From CAZEPJ01 sp964514105 (GTDB lineage: Bacteria > Desulfobacterota > Desulfocorpusculales > Desulfocorpusculum), in the NCBI GenBank assembly GCA_964514105.1, contig CAZEPJ010000001.1, positions 173,062 to 237,061 on the forward strand: a DNA stretch of 64,000 nucleotides, read 5' to 3'. The number at the start of each line of letters is the position of its first letter. Positions within the stretch are counted from its first letter, which is position 1. The notes under the pieces were generated by a model. It was not told the DNA's origin. It saw nothing but the letters and a program-made list of their open reading frames with translations, and ran no database searches. The position numbers and the translations under genes are program-made. This document shows positions 8,551 through 17,413 of the stretch, piece by piece.

Positions 8551-9680
8551 CCTCACACGATACTCCCGACAACGTCATCCCGTTCAACGAGAAGCTCTTT
8601 CAGAAGACCCTGCGGCAGAACGAGCAGCTCACCGCCCGACTGCACGCCCTGATCGAGATCGCCAGGGTCAACCAGCAACTCCAGCAGCAGTTCGACGCCC
8701 TGGAGCAGCGGATCCTGCGGAGCCGGTCCCTCCGGGACATGGCCCGGGTGATCGTCCGGGAGATCAAGAAGCGCTTTGAGGTGGACCATGTCACCCTGTG
8801 CATGGCCCTGGACCCCAACGACGTGCTCAGCAAGGGGCAGGAGAGCCGCCCGTCCGGCCAGAGCCCCTCCTACCTGCGCATCGTGGATCCGGCCACCCTC
8901 CGGGGGGCCCTGCCCAGGGCTGTGCGCGCTCCGCTGCTCGATGGCGAACCCCGCGGAGACGCCGCCCCCTTCTTCAACGAAGAGGAGATGTCGGAGATTC
9001 GCTCCAGGGCGGTGATCCCCCTGTTCCTGGCAGGGTCGCTCATCGGGACCCTGAACCTGGGGAGCCGGGACGCTGATCGCTATCGATCGGACCAGGGCAC
9101 GGACTTCCTCCGCCAACTGGGCTGCAAGATCTCCCTGGTCATCGACAACATCCTGGCCCACCAGCGGCTCCTGGCCCTGACGGTTACCGATCAACTCACA
9201 GGTCTGGCCAACCGCCGGCAGTTCGACTCCGCCCTGTTGCGGGAGATGGACCGAACCCGGCGCCATGGGACGCCGCTGGCGTGCATCGCAGCCGACCTGG
9301 ACGGCTTCAAGGGAATCAACGACCGCCTGGGCCATCAGACCGGGGACAAGGCCCTGCAGCACGTGGCCGCGCTGCTCCGGGAGAACAGCCGGCGATCGGA
9401 CCTGGTGGCCCGATATGGGGGCGATGAGTTCGCCGTGATCCTCCCCCATACCACCCTGGACGGGGCCGTGCGCGTGGCCCAGAAATACCTCCAAAAGCTC
9501 CAGGACAGTCCCTTCGTGCATGACGGAGAGGCCCTTTGCCTGGGGCTGAGCATGGGCGTGGCGGCCGCCCCGGAGATCCCCCTGCAGGAGCCCGAGGATC
9601 TGGTCAGGGAGGCGGACCGGTGCATGTATGCCGCCAAGGAGCGGGGCGGCGGGCAGGTGGTCTCCTTGGCGGCCCCGTGA
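8547..9680 (+). CDS. GAF-GGDEF diguanylate cyclase
   Basis: The predicted product makes cyclic di-GMP. I chose the GTG at 8547 because it overlaps the stop of the TPR gene (GTGA), giving 377 residues; the open frame upstream has no independent support. Residues 15-60 form a coiled coil (LRQNEQLTARLHALIEIARV), followed by a GAF/DUF484-like sensor domain and then the GGDEF domain beginning at LTDQLTGLANRR-like TVTDQLTGLANRRQ. The active site RYGGDEFAVI is intact, and RRSD five residues upstream of it fits the RxxD inhibitory site for product feedback. The two PilZ genes in the window (one broken) are plausible cyclic di-GMP receptors. Confidence 0.92.
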   Translation: MTSHDTPDNVIPFNEKLFQKTLRQNEQLTARLHALIEIARVNQQLQQQFDALEQRILRSRSLRDMARVIVREIKKRFEVDHVTLCMALDPNDVLSKGQESRPSGQSPSYLRIVDPATLRGALPRAVRAPLLDGEPRGDAAPFFNEEEMSEIRSRAVIPLFLAGSLIGTLNLGSRDADRYRSDQGTDFLRQLGCKISLVIDNILAHQRLLALTVTDQLTGLANRRQFDSALLREMDRTRRHGTPLACIAADLDGFKGINDRLGHQTGDKALQHVAALLRENSRRSDLVARYGGDEFAVILPHTTLDGAVRVAQKYLQKLQDSPFVHDGEALCLGLSMGVAAAPEIPLQEPEDLVREADRCMYAAKERGGGQVVSLAAP

Positions 9681-9775
9681 CCGCTGCGCAGTCAAGGCCC
9701 CTCCCTTTTCTCCCCCGAATGCGCTATAAGATCCAGAGGACTTCATTGCCGTTGGCGTGACGCACGTGGTTCGCC

Positions 9776-12502
9776 ATGACCCGACCCGATCCCATGGGAA
9801 GGCCGCTGGAGGCGGCCTCCACTGCTGAGATCCCCCCGCAGGATGGTGGCCCTCGCCATGGCGCCCGGCCCCAGGACGGTGCCCATGGGCCGGACGACCG
9901 CCCGCCGCTGTATTCATCGACCATGGAGGGTCGCTACGGGTGGTTGCTGCGCCTGACCTTCCGGCTGCTCTTCTCCCGGGTGCGGCCCGTCCCCGAGCAG
10001 GTGCACCGCGTGAGGGAGCTGGCCCGGGAAGGGACCGTGGTCTATGTCCTGCGGAGCCGCTCGGACCTGGAGAGCCTCCTGTACCATTATCAGTGCGCTC
10101 GCAATGGTTTGCCCCTTCCCGTGTTCGCATCGGACGGATTCATGACGCCGTTTCAGTCCCTGGGATTCCTGTGGAGGCGTGTGAAGGCCCGCTTCTCAGC
10201 GGCCTGGCGGGACAGGGGCCTGAGGGACCCGTACAGGAGCGGCTTCCTCCAGCACCTGGTGCGGAACGGCTCCTCCGTGATCCTGTACCTGGAGGACATG
10301 GAGGCCTTCACCAGGCGGTTTCTCAAGCTGGGCCGCGACCCCTTCGTCCAGATCCTGGAGGTCCAGGCCGGGCAGGAGCGGCCCATCTTCATGGTGCCCC
10401 AGATGATCATCTGGGACCGCGCCAGGGAGAGATGGACCCCGCGGCTGGACGAGGTCCTCCTCGGGCAGCGGGCCCATCCCTCGGACGTGCGGGTGCTCTT
10501 CAATTTCCTGCGCTTCTTCAGCAAGGAATCCAAGATCTTCCAGGCTGAACCCCTGGCCCTGCCTGGATTCCTGGCGGCCCATGCGGGATCGCCGCCCCAG
10601 GAGGTGGCTCTGGCCCTCCGGGAGGAGCTCTTGGAGCGGTTGAGCCGGGAGCGCAGGCTGGTGACGGGCCCCGTGGTTCGCTCCAGGCAGGAGATCATGG
10701 AGCGGGTGCTGTTCGACGAGCGCGTCCAGCAGGCCATGGCGCGCCGGGTCAAGCGGGGGGGGAAGTCCGAGGAGGCGGTGCGCAGGGAGGCATACGAGCT
10801 GCTGCGGGAGATCGCCACGGACTTCCACCCGGGGTTCCTCCGACTCTGGGAGAAGATCCTCACCTGGGCCTTCCGGCACCTCTTCGAGGGGCTGGAGGTG
10901 GACAAGGCCGGGCTGGAACGGGTGCGGGAGGCCGGTCGGTCGGCCAATCTGGTCATTGTCCCGTGCCACAAGAGCCACATGGACTACCTGCTGCTGGCCT
11001 ACATCTTCTACCGCGACTTCCTCTTTCCCCCCTTCACCGCCGCCGGCCTGAACCTGGCGTTCTGGCCCATGGGGTACCTGTTTCGCAAGAGCGGGGCGTT
11101 CTTCATCCGGCGGGACTTCCGCGGCTCCATCCTCTATCCGGCCATCTTCAGCCGGTACCTGCACGTCCTTCTGGCCGAGGGGTACCCCCTGGAGTTCTTC
11201 ATCGAAGGGGGGCGGAGCCGCTCGGGCAAGCTGATCCTCCCCAAGCTGGGGCTCCTCTCCCTGCTCATCGACGGGTACCGGGCCGGCGCATGCAAGGACA
11301 TCGCCTTCGTGCCGGTGGCCATCGCGTACGAGCGGGTCATGGAGGAAGGGGCCTACCTCCGGGAAGTGGAGGGGGGCGAGAAGCGCAAGGAGAGCTTCTG
11401 GGAGATCCTCCGGAGCGGCGATGTCATACGCAGGCGGTACGGGAAGATCTGGGTGACCTTCGACGAGCCCGTCTCTCTCCGGGCGTTTCTGGGCCGGACC
11501 CTCGAGAACCCGCACCCCCCCGTCCGGTACACCCGCCAGAACATCGCGGACTATCTGGGCTACGAACTGGCCCATCGGATCAACGCGGTCATGACGGTCG
11601 TGCCCACGGCCCTGGCCGCCGCGGCCATTCTGTCGGCCTCCCCGCGGGGATTCTCGTACCGGGAGATCCTCCGCCTGACCCGGGACTTCTACGGCGTGCT
11701 CCGGGACGAAGGGGCCCGCCTGTCCGGCTCGCTGGCCAACGGGGACCAACTCCCGGCCGTCTTGCGGGACACCCTGGACGGGTTCCAGAAGGAGGGACTG
11801 GTGAGCCGGGTCCCCGTGGGGCAGGAGACCCCTGCGGGGGAGGATGAGGAAGACCTGCTGTACAACATCCAGGATCGGGACCGCAGGCAACTGGACTACT
11901 ACAAGAACAGCATCCTCCACTATTTTCTCCCCTGCGCCTTCGTGTCGGCGTCTCTCCTGTCGGCCGATCGGCCCGTGGTGGGGCTGGACCGGGTCATGCA
12001 GGACACCGCGTTCCTGCGCGACTTCTTCCAGCAGGAGTTCGTGTTCCTGCCTGGGGAGGACCTGGAATCCCGGATCCGGGAGACTCTGAAGGGCATGGTG
12101 AGCAGGGGCCTGATCTGGGAGGCGTCGGACGGGTTCTCCGTGCCCACCGGGCGAAGGCCGGATTTGCTGGGTTTCGCCCGCATGATCCAGAGCTACTTCG
12201 AGTCATACTACGTGGTGGGCTCCACCCTCAAGCATATCTCCCAGCGGCGCCTGTCCCACAGGGTCTTTCTGTGGCGGGTACGGTTCACGGGCCACCGGCT
12301 CCTCCAGACCCGGAAGATCCAGCTCCCCGAGTCGCTCTCCCAGGTGAACTACGCCAACGCCATCGACCACCTCATCCGGGAGAGGATCATCCAGAGGCAG
12401 GTGGACAAGGCCATCCGGGAGGAGACCTACTACAGCCTGAGCCGGGAGCGGCGGGAGATCCACTGGGGGAAGCTCAAGCGGTTCCTGCGGGTCTACGGCT
12501 GA
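9776..12502 (+). CDS. plsB: Glycerol-3-phosphate acyltransferase PlsB
   Basis: PlsB transfers a fatty acyl group to position 1 of sn-glycerol-3-phosphate at the inner membrane, the first step of phospholipid synthesis. The 908-residue protein is about 100 residues longer than the enterobacterial enzyme. It shows the acyltransferase motifs in order: CHKSHMDYLLLAY (the HxxxxD catalytic block), GAFFIRRDFRGS, EFFIEGGRSRSGK and AFVPVAIAYERVME. The first 45 residues are Pro/Gly-rich and poorly folded in appearance, and no strong ribosome site precedes the ATG at 9776, so a later start such as MEGRYGWLLR is possible. The 3' end overlaps that of the convergent prmA gene by 10 bp. Confidence 0.92.
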   Translation: MTRPDPMGRPLEAASTAEIPPQDGGPRHGARPQDGAHGPDDRPPLYSSTMEGRYGWLLRLTFRLLFSRVRPVPEQVHRVRELAREGTVVYVLRSRSDLESLLYHYQCARNGLPLPVFASDGFMTPFQSLGFLWRRVKARFSAAWRDRGLRDPYRSGFLQHLVRNGSSVILYLEDMEAFTRRFLKLGRDPFVQILEVQAGQERPIFMVPQMIIWDRARERWTPRLDEVLLGQRAHPSDVRVLFNFLRFFSKESKIFQAEPLALPGFLAAHAGSPPQEVALALREELLERLSRERRLVTGPVVRSRQEIMERVLFDERVQQAMARRVKRGGKSEEAVRREAYELLREIATDFHPGFLRLWEKILTWAFRHLFEGLEVDKAGLERVREAGRSANLVIVPCHKSHMDYLLLAYIFYRDFLFPPFTAAGLNLAFWPMGYLFRKSGAFFIRRDFRGSILYPAIFSRYLHVLLAEGYPLEFFIEGGRSRSGKLILPKLGLLSLLIDGYRAGACKDIAFVPVAIAYERVMEEGAYLREVEGGEKRKESFWEILRSGDVIRRRYGKIWVTFDEPVSLRAFLGRTLENPHPPVRYTRQNIADYLGYELAHRINAVMTVVPTALAAAAILSASPRGFSYREILRLTRDFYGVLRDEGARLSGSLANGDQLPAVLRDTLDGFQKEGLVSRVPVGQETPAGEDEEDLLYNIQDRDRRQLDYYKNSILHYFLPCAFVSASLLSADRPVVGLDRVMQDTAFLRDFFQQEFVFLPGEDLESRIRETLKGMVSRGLIWEASDGFSVPTGRRPDLLGFARMIQSYFESYYVVGSTLKHISQRRLSHRVFLWRVRFTGHRLLQTRKIQLPESLSQVNYANAIDHLIRERIIQRQVDKAIREETYYSLSRERREIHWGKLKRFLRVYG

Positions 12503-13428
12503 ACCCCCAAGGGGGCGGGTCCCTGCTCGCGCCGGAAGAGGAGGGCCGCCCACCAGGCCTCGATTTCTGCGCCGAGGGGGGAGAACGCAGGGGTCAGGAG
12601 CGCCTCGACCTCCCGGGCCCGCCGGTGGGGAATGCCGCCGAGGATGAGCCGCCCCCCGGGGGCCACGCAGTGGGCGAGGGCCGCCGCCCGGCGGCCCGCG
12701 GCCCGGGGAGGGAGATGGGCCGTCACGAGGGGATGGCATCCGCCCTGGCGGGCCAAGTCCAGGCAGCGCACCTTGATGCGTCCCACAAGCCCGTTGCGCC
12801 TGACGTTGCGCCGGGCCGTGGTCACCGCATGGGGGGAGCGATCCAGGGCCAGGACCCGCGGCACACCCCAGAGGGCCGCGGACAGGGCCAGGATGCCGCT
12901 GCCGGTCTCCACGTCCAGGGCGCGCGGGGGGGGGCCCTGGGTCAGGACCCCCTCCAGCAGCCGCAGGGCGCACCGCGTGGCCGGATGGATGCCCGACCCC
13001 CGGGCCCTGCCCAACTCCAGCTCGAGCAGCCGCTGACCCTGGGCCGGTTCCACCCGTTGGCCGGGGGGAGCGACCCAGAGGCCCGGGGTGGCGAGAAACG
13101 GGCGGAAGAAGCGCTTCTCGCCCTTGGGCACGGGCCGGGGCGGCGGGGCCTTCTCCCAGTGCAGAAAAGGGGCGCCGGGATGGCAGAAATGGGGCGCCAG
13201 GCGGCGGCAGGCGTCCCGGAGGCGGGCCAGGGCCCGGGGCCCCAAGCGCTTCACCGGGGCCCATACCTCCAGACACCACATGCCGGGGCCCGCCTCCCGG
13301 ATCACGATTCCCCGCCCCGCCAGCTCCACCAGGACGGGCGTGAGCAGGTGGGCCGCCTGGGTGGATGCGACGACCCGGACGGACACCCCGGGGAGCGGGG
13401 CATCGGGTGGTAATTTGGGCGCGGCCAT
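12493..13428 (-). CDS. prmA: Ribosomal protein L11 methyltransferase PrmA-like
   Basis: A class I SAM-dependent methyltransferase of 311 residues, starting at the ATG at 13428 (the open frame extends 38 codons further without support). The N-terminal half is the L11-recognition part, and the C-terminal half has GSGIHPATRCALRLLE, matching the GTGxHxTT substrate motif of PrmA, then motif I ALDVETGSGILALSAA, where Glu replaces the usual Gly/Cys of DxGxGSG, and VLALDRSP for the ribose-binding acid. The expected post-motif NPPY-type segment is weak (VTAHLPPRAAG), so activity on L11 is likely but not certain. It is convergent with plsB and divergent from the cysteine desulfurase gene. Confidence 0.75.
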   Translation of the reverse strand: MAAPKLPPDAPLPGVSVRVVASTQAAHLLTPVLVELAGRGIVIREAGPGMWCLEVWAPVKRLGPRALARLRDACRRLAPHFCHPGAPFLHWEKAPPPRPVPKGEKRFFRPFLATPGLWVAPPGQRVEPAQGQRLLELELGRARGSGIHPATRCALRLLEGVLTQGPPPRALDVETGSGILALSAALWGVPRVLALDRSPHAVTTARRNVRRNGLVGRIKVRCLDLARQGGCHPLVTAHLPPRAAGRRAAALAHCVAPGGRLILGGIPHRRAREVEALLTPAFSPLGAEIEAWWAALLFRREQGPAPLGVQP

Positions 13429-13637
13429 GGGACCGTACACTACCGTTGGGGCCGAGCCGTGTAAAGGGGCCGCGGGGTTTGGCCCCGTGGCGCCCCACCG
13501 GGCGCTGGGCGTGTCCCCGTGACGGGATTTCTGTTGGGGCATCGTTATGGCCGTCGCTGCGCCGGGGCCATGGCCGGCCGCACGTCACGAATCACCCACG
13601 CGAACCACGGGCACGGCCCACGAAACGGGAGGACGCC

Positions 13638-14810
13638 ATGATCTATCTGGATTACAACGCCACAACCCCTCTGGATCCGGCCGTGGCCGAGGCCATCACC
13701 GCCTTTCTGGAGCAGTACGGCAACCCCAGCAGCCAGCATGCCCTGGGGCAGCGGGCGAGGGAGGCGGTGGACGGGGCCCGCGCCCAGGTGGCGCAGCTGG
13801 TGGGGTGCGCGGCCTCCGAGGTCGTCTTCACCAGCGGGGGGAGCGAGTCCAACAACGCGGTCATCAAGGGCGTGGCTGCGGCGTACGAAGGACGGGGTCG
13901 GCACATGATCGCCTCCCAGGTGGAGCACCCGGCCGTGCTGGAGCCGCTGCGCTACCTGGAGAGCCGGGGCGTGGCCGTGACCTACCTGCCCGTTGACGGC
14001 ACCGGACGGGTGGACCCCGGGGAGGTGCGCCGGGCCCTGCGCCCCGAGACGGTCCTCATCTCGGTCATGCATGCCAACAACGAGGTGGGCAGCCTGCAGC
14101 CCATCGCAGAGATCGGCCGCGTGGCCCGGGAGGCGGGCGTCCTGTTTCACACGGACGCCGCCCAGTCCGTGGGGAAGGTCCCCGTGGACGCCAAGGAGAT
14201 GGGCGTGGACTTCCTCACCGTGGCGGGCCACAAGCTTTATGCCCCCAAGGGGATCGGGGCCCTGTACGTCCGGGACGGGATCTCCCTGGTCCCCCTGGTC
14301 CACGGGGCGGGTCAGGAGCGGGGGCGGCGGGCGGGCACCGAGAGCACCATCCTCATCGTGGCCCTGGGGGAGGCCTGCCGCGCCGCCCGGGAGGCCCTCC
14401 GGGAGGAGGGCCCCCGGATCCGCGGCCTGAGGGACCGCCTCCATGGCGGCCTGGAGGCCCTCGTGCCGGGTTTGACCCTCAACGGCCCCGTGGAGGAGCG
14501 CCTCCCCAACACCCTCAACGTAGCCTTTCCCGGGATCCTGGGCGCGGACCTGCTGGCCCAGTTGCCCGAGGTGTGCGCGTCCACGGGGTCCGCCTGCCAC
14601 GAGGGCTCCCGCCACGTCTCGCCGGTGCTCCGGGCCATGGGGGTGCCGGAGGAAACGGCCCTGGGAGCGGTGCGCTTCAGCCTGGGCCGGTGGACCAGCG
14701 GGGAGGAGGTGGATCAGGTGGTGGAGGCCGTGGCCCGCTGGGCCCACACCCGGCGAAAGGGCCGCGGCCTCATGGCGCGGCTCAAGGGGCTTCTGGGTCG
14801 AGGATCGTGA
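13638..14810 (+). CDS. Cysteine desulfurase (NifS/IscS family)
   Basis: This PLP enzyme takes sulfur from cysteine for Fe-S cluster or thio-cofactor synthesis. The ATG at 13638 follows GGGAGGA and gives 390 residues, the normal size. Visible family marks are YLDYNATTPLDP at the N-terminus, FTSGGSESNNAVIKG for phosphate binding, HTDAAQSVGK, AGHKLYAPKGIGALY with the Schiff-base lysine, and the catalytic cysteine loop STGSACHEG. The loop is of the longer, group I (NifS/IscS) type. No iscU or nifU lies next to it. Its 3' end overlaps the convergent protease gene by 29 bp. Confidence 0.93.
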   Translation: MIYLDYNATTPLDPAVAEAITAFLEQYGNPSSQHALGQRAREAVDGARAQVAQLVGCAASEVVFTSGGSESNNAVIKGVAAAYEGRGRHMIASQVEHPAVLEPLRYLESRGVAVTYLPVDGTGRVDPGEVRRALRPETVLISVMHANNEVGSLQPIAEIGRVAREAGVLFHTDAAQSVGKVPVDAKEMGVDFLTVAGHKLYAPKGIGALYVRDGISLVPLVHGAGQERGRRAGTESTILIVALGEACRAAREALREEGPRIRGLRDRLHGGLEALVPGLTLNGPVEERLPNTLNVAFPGILGADLLAQLPEVCASTGSACHEGSRHVSPVLRAMGVPEETALGAVRFSLGRWTSGEEVDQVVEAVARWAHTRRKGRGLMARLKGLLGRGS

Positions 14811-17049
14811 ACGGCTCGTCGCTGACGTCCGTGCCCAGGCGCCGGCCCTCGCCGTCCAGGAGGACCAGCTTGATGCGGCAGCCGCCGCCCGAGGAGACCC
14901 CGGGGAGCTGAACGCCCCACGGGGAACCGGGGGCAGGGACCCTCCAGTCGTAGCGGCCCGGGTTGCCGGGGAGGCTGGCGATGCGCCGCCATTCCCCTTC
15001 GCCGGGGCTCAAGTAGATGCGGGTGCGGGCCACCTCTCGGGCCGTCCCGTGGGTCTCCCAAATGATGGGCTCCACGCCCTTGGCCCGGAGCGCCTCGCCG
15101 CCATCCGGGGACGTGAGCTTGAGCACCTGGATGGTGAACGAGGCGTTGGAGCGATCCGTTCCCAGCTTCCGCCCCGAGGCGTCGTACCCCGTCACCCGGA
15201 TCAGGGCCCGCCGGTTCTTGGTCACCGTGGTGACCCGCCAGTCATGGCTGTCCCCCGAGAGGCCCGAGGCGATGGGCTTCCAGGTGCGCCCGCTGTTGAA
15301 AGAGCGGGCGAGCCGGAAGGTCACGGCCTCGGGCTGGGCCCCCCAGCGGACGGTGTACAGGCTCCCCGATGGGATGACCTCGCCGCCGTTGGGGTCCACC
15401 ATGGTCACCCGCGTGAAGGGAGAGGTGACGCTCATGGCATGGCGGACGGTGGCGAGGCAGGGGACGCCGTCTGAGACCGTGAACTCGACATTGCCGTTGT
15501 ACGGAGAGGCGTACGTGAAGACGCAGTCCGCCTGGGCGCAGTCCACCACCCCGTCTCCGTTCATGTCCCACTGGTAGGCGTAGGGCGGGGTGCCGCCGGA
15601 TACGCTGCCGGAGAATGCCACGGGGTCTCCGATCATGGCGGGGTTGGGGGATGCGGTGAAATCCACGGCCGGGCGCGGGCAGCCGTCCCGCCCGTCCAGG
15701 GTCTCTTGGCCGGTCCCGCCCGGGTCCAGATGGGGCATGAGCTGGGTGTCGAAGGTGCCCCCCCCCAGCCAGGATCGCGAGAATCGACCGAACCAGTCGG
15801 GCTCATTGTTGCCGCAGGCCGCCGACCCACCGCTGAGCTGCCCCACCAGGCGGTGCTCCGGGTTCCAGAGCCCCCCGCCGGATGAACCCCCTTCGGTGGT
15901 CCCCAGATCCCAGTCGGCCACCCGCAGGTGGGTGCCCGTGGGGTCCGGTGTACTGCCGCCGTACGATGTAAACGTCAGCGGGTTGAACTCGAAGCTGATG
16001 CGCTTCTCGTCGGCCCGGGGGTGGTGGATGGCCACGGCCGAGAGGGGGACGGCGTCGGAGCGGTCCCAGCCCGCCCAGTGGGTCTGGAAGGCGGGCTCCG
16101 GGGGGCTGTCCAGCTCGATGAGGGTGAAGTCCGATCCGCCGCTCAGGGCCCAGCCGGCCCGGTAGAAGGCCCCGGTCTGGGTGTGGGACAGGCTCCCATT
16201 GGGCGTGCCCCCGCAGCTGGAGGTCTCGTAGTTCCAGTAGACCACCACCGAAGATGCGTTGGCCGGGGTGACGCCGCAGTGGTCCGCGGTGAGGAAATAG
16301 GGCTTGAGGTCCTCCGCCGTGTTGTTCAGCAGGGTCCCGCTGCACAGGGTGGTGCCGGCGATGGAGATGCGGGCGGCGGAGCGGATCTCGTTTCGCCACG
16401 GATCCCCCTCGGGGCAGACCACGTCGATGTTGCACGCCCCCGACTTGAGGGCGTCCGAGTCTGCCCGGGTCCGGGGCCCGTCCGGGCCCAGGAGCCCCAC
16501 TTCCCGGTACCCGTGGTTGACGGCCGTGAGCTCCAGCTCCAGGAAGGGGAGGGCTTCCCCGGGGATGCGCAGCTCCATCACGGCCTCGTCGCCGGGGATC
16601 GCAGGGGTCCAGAGCTGGCCGTGGCTGGCGTTTTCCTGATCCGTGTACGGGCCCAGGACGACCCGGCCGTCGGGGCCGGAGATGCGCAGGGAGGCCCCGG
16701 CGGGCATGCGGTATCGGCCGAAGCCGAAATTGATGGAGCGGGCCCCCTCGGCGCGGACGCGGAAGCGCCACAGGAGATCCCCGTTCTCCAGGGTCTCCCA
16801 CGTGCCCACGGTCCGGGGGGTCTCGGCAACGTATGTGGGCACGGCGAAACGCAGGGGCAAGCCCTGGAGCTCCCGCAGATGGTCCTCGGCCAGGAGGGCC
16901 TCCCGGTCCACGGCCCCCAGAGTCCAACCGTGCACGCCCGACAGGGGCTTCAGGGAGCCCTCCGGGCCCTGGGGGTGGGCGGCGTCCAGCCCCACGGCCA
17001 GCCCTGCCAAGAGCAGGCTTGCTAACAGCGCCACGAGGCGAAAAGACAT
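14782..17049 (-). CDS. Secreted lysyl-endopeptidase-like serine protease with PKD domain
   Basis: The ATG at 17049 follows AGGAGG and starts a signal peptide (MSFRLVALLASLLLAGLAVG). The 755-residue product has an N-terminal pro-region, then a trypsin-fold domain like that of lysyl endopeptidase (Achromobacter protease I): FLTADHCG with the catalytic His, SDFTLIELDSPP with the Asp, and EGGSSGGGLW with the Ser. Paired cysteines (CNIDVVCPEG, TTLCSGTLL) fit its disulfides. A PKD-like domain follows (VDFTASPNPAMIGDPVAFSG), then two further beta domains that resemble each other (LTSPDGGEALRAKG and MVDPNGGEVIPSGS). It is a good candidate substrate of the type II secretion system. Its 3' end overlaps the cysteine desulfurase gene. 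Confidence 0.88.
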   Translation of the reverse strand: MSFRLVALLASLLLAGLAVGLDAAHPQGPEGSLKPLSGVHGWTLGAVDREALLAEDHLRELQGLPLRFAVPTYVAETPRTVGTWETLENGDLLWRFRVRAEGARSINFGFGRYRMPAGASLRISGPDGRVVLGPYTDQENASHGQLWTPAIPGDEAVMELRIPGEALPFLELELTAVNHGYREVGLLGPDGPRTRADSDALKSGACNIDVVCPEGDPWRNEIRSAARISIAGTTLCSGTLLNNTAEDLKPYFLTADHCGVTPANASSVVVYWNYETSSCGGTPNGSLSHTQTGAFYRAGWALSGGSDFTLIELDSPPEPAFQTHWAGWDRSDAVPLSAVAIHHPRADEKRISFEFNPLTFTSYGGSTPDPTGTHLRVADWDLGTTEGGSSGGGLWNPEHRLVGQLSGGSAACGNNEPDWFGRFSRSWLGGGTFDTQLMPHLDPGGTGQETLDGRDGCPRPAVDFTASPNPAMIGDPVAFSGSVSGGTPPYAYQWDMNGDGVVDCAQADCVFTYASPYNGNVEFTVSDGVPCLATVRHAMSVTSPFTRVTMVDPNGGEVIPSGSLYTVRWGAQPEAVTFRLARSFNSGRTWKPIASGLSGDSHDWRVTTVTKNRRALIRVTGYDASGRKLGTDRSNASFTIQVLKLTSPDGGEALRAKGVEPIIWETHGTAREVARTRIYLSPGEGEWRRIASLPGNPGRYDWRVPAPGSPWGVQLPGVSSGGGCRIKLVLLDGEGRRLGTDVSDEPFTILDPEAP

Positions 17050-17160
17050 GGACGGCCCTCCTGGAGCGAAGATCATCGTACCGCTCAGCGTCTAATCTAC
17101 CCGCCAAAGCGCAGCCTGTCAAAACCGACTTGATGATCTCGTAATGAGTCAGGAAATGCC

Positions 17161-17245
17161 GTCTTTCGTCATTCCGTCGAAAGAGGGAATCCTGTGTCTT
17201 CAGTTGAGCGATCATTCCTGGACCCCGGTCTTCACCGGGGTGAGG
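17161..17245 (+). repeat. Degenerate extragenic palindromic repeat
   Basis: The stretch begins GTCATTCCGTCGAAAGAGGG and ends with a perfect 8-bp hairpin, ACCCCGGT CTTC ACCGGGGT (17222-17241). Both halves resemble the common proteobacterial extragenic element of the form GTCATTCCCGCGAAAGCGGGAAT ... CTGGACCCCGGTCTTCGCCGGGG. It lies between divergent genes and, if the FecR gene started at the first ATG, would be translated, which argues against that start. Confidence 0.6.
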
Positions 17246-17413
17246 GCTTTTCGCGAAAACATCCGACTTGACTTTCCCCGGCACATTGGCTACGAAAGGC
17301 CCACCGGCAGAGTTCCCCGTGTTCAGACCTTCGGGAGAAGGCCCATCCTTCCCTGGGCAGGCAACGAGAGCCCCGGGGGATGGTCCTCATCATCCCGGCG
17401 GAGGGGACCCGAG

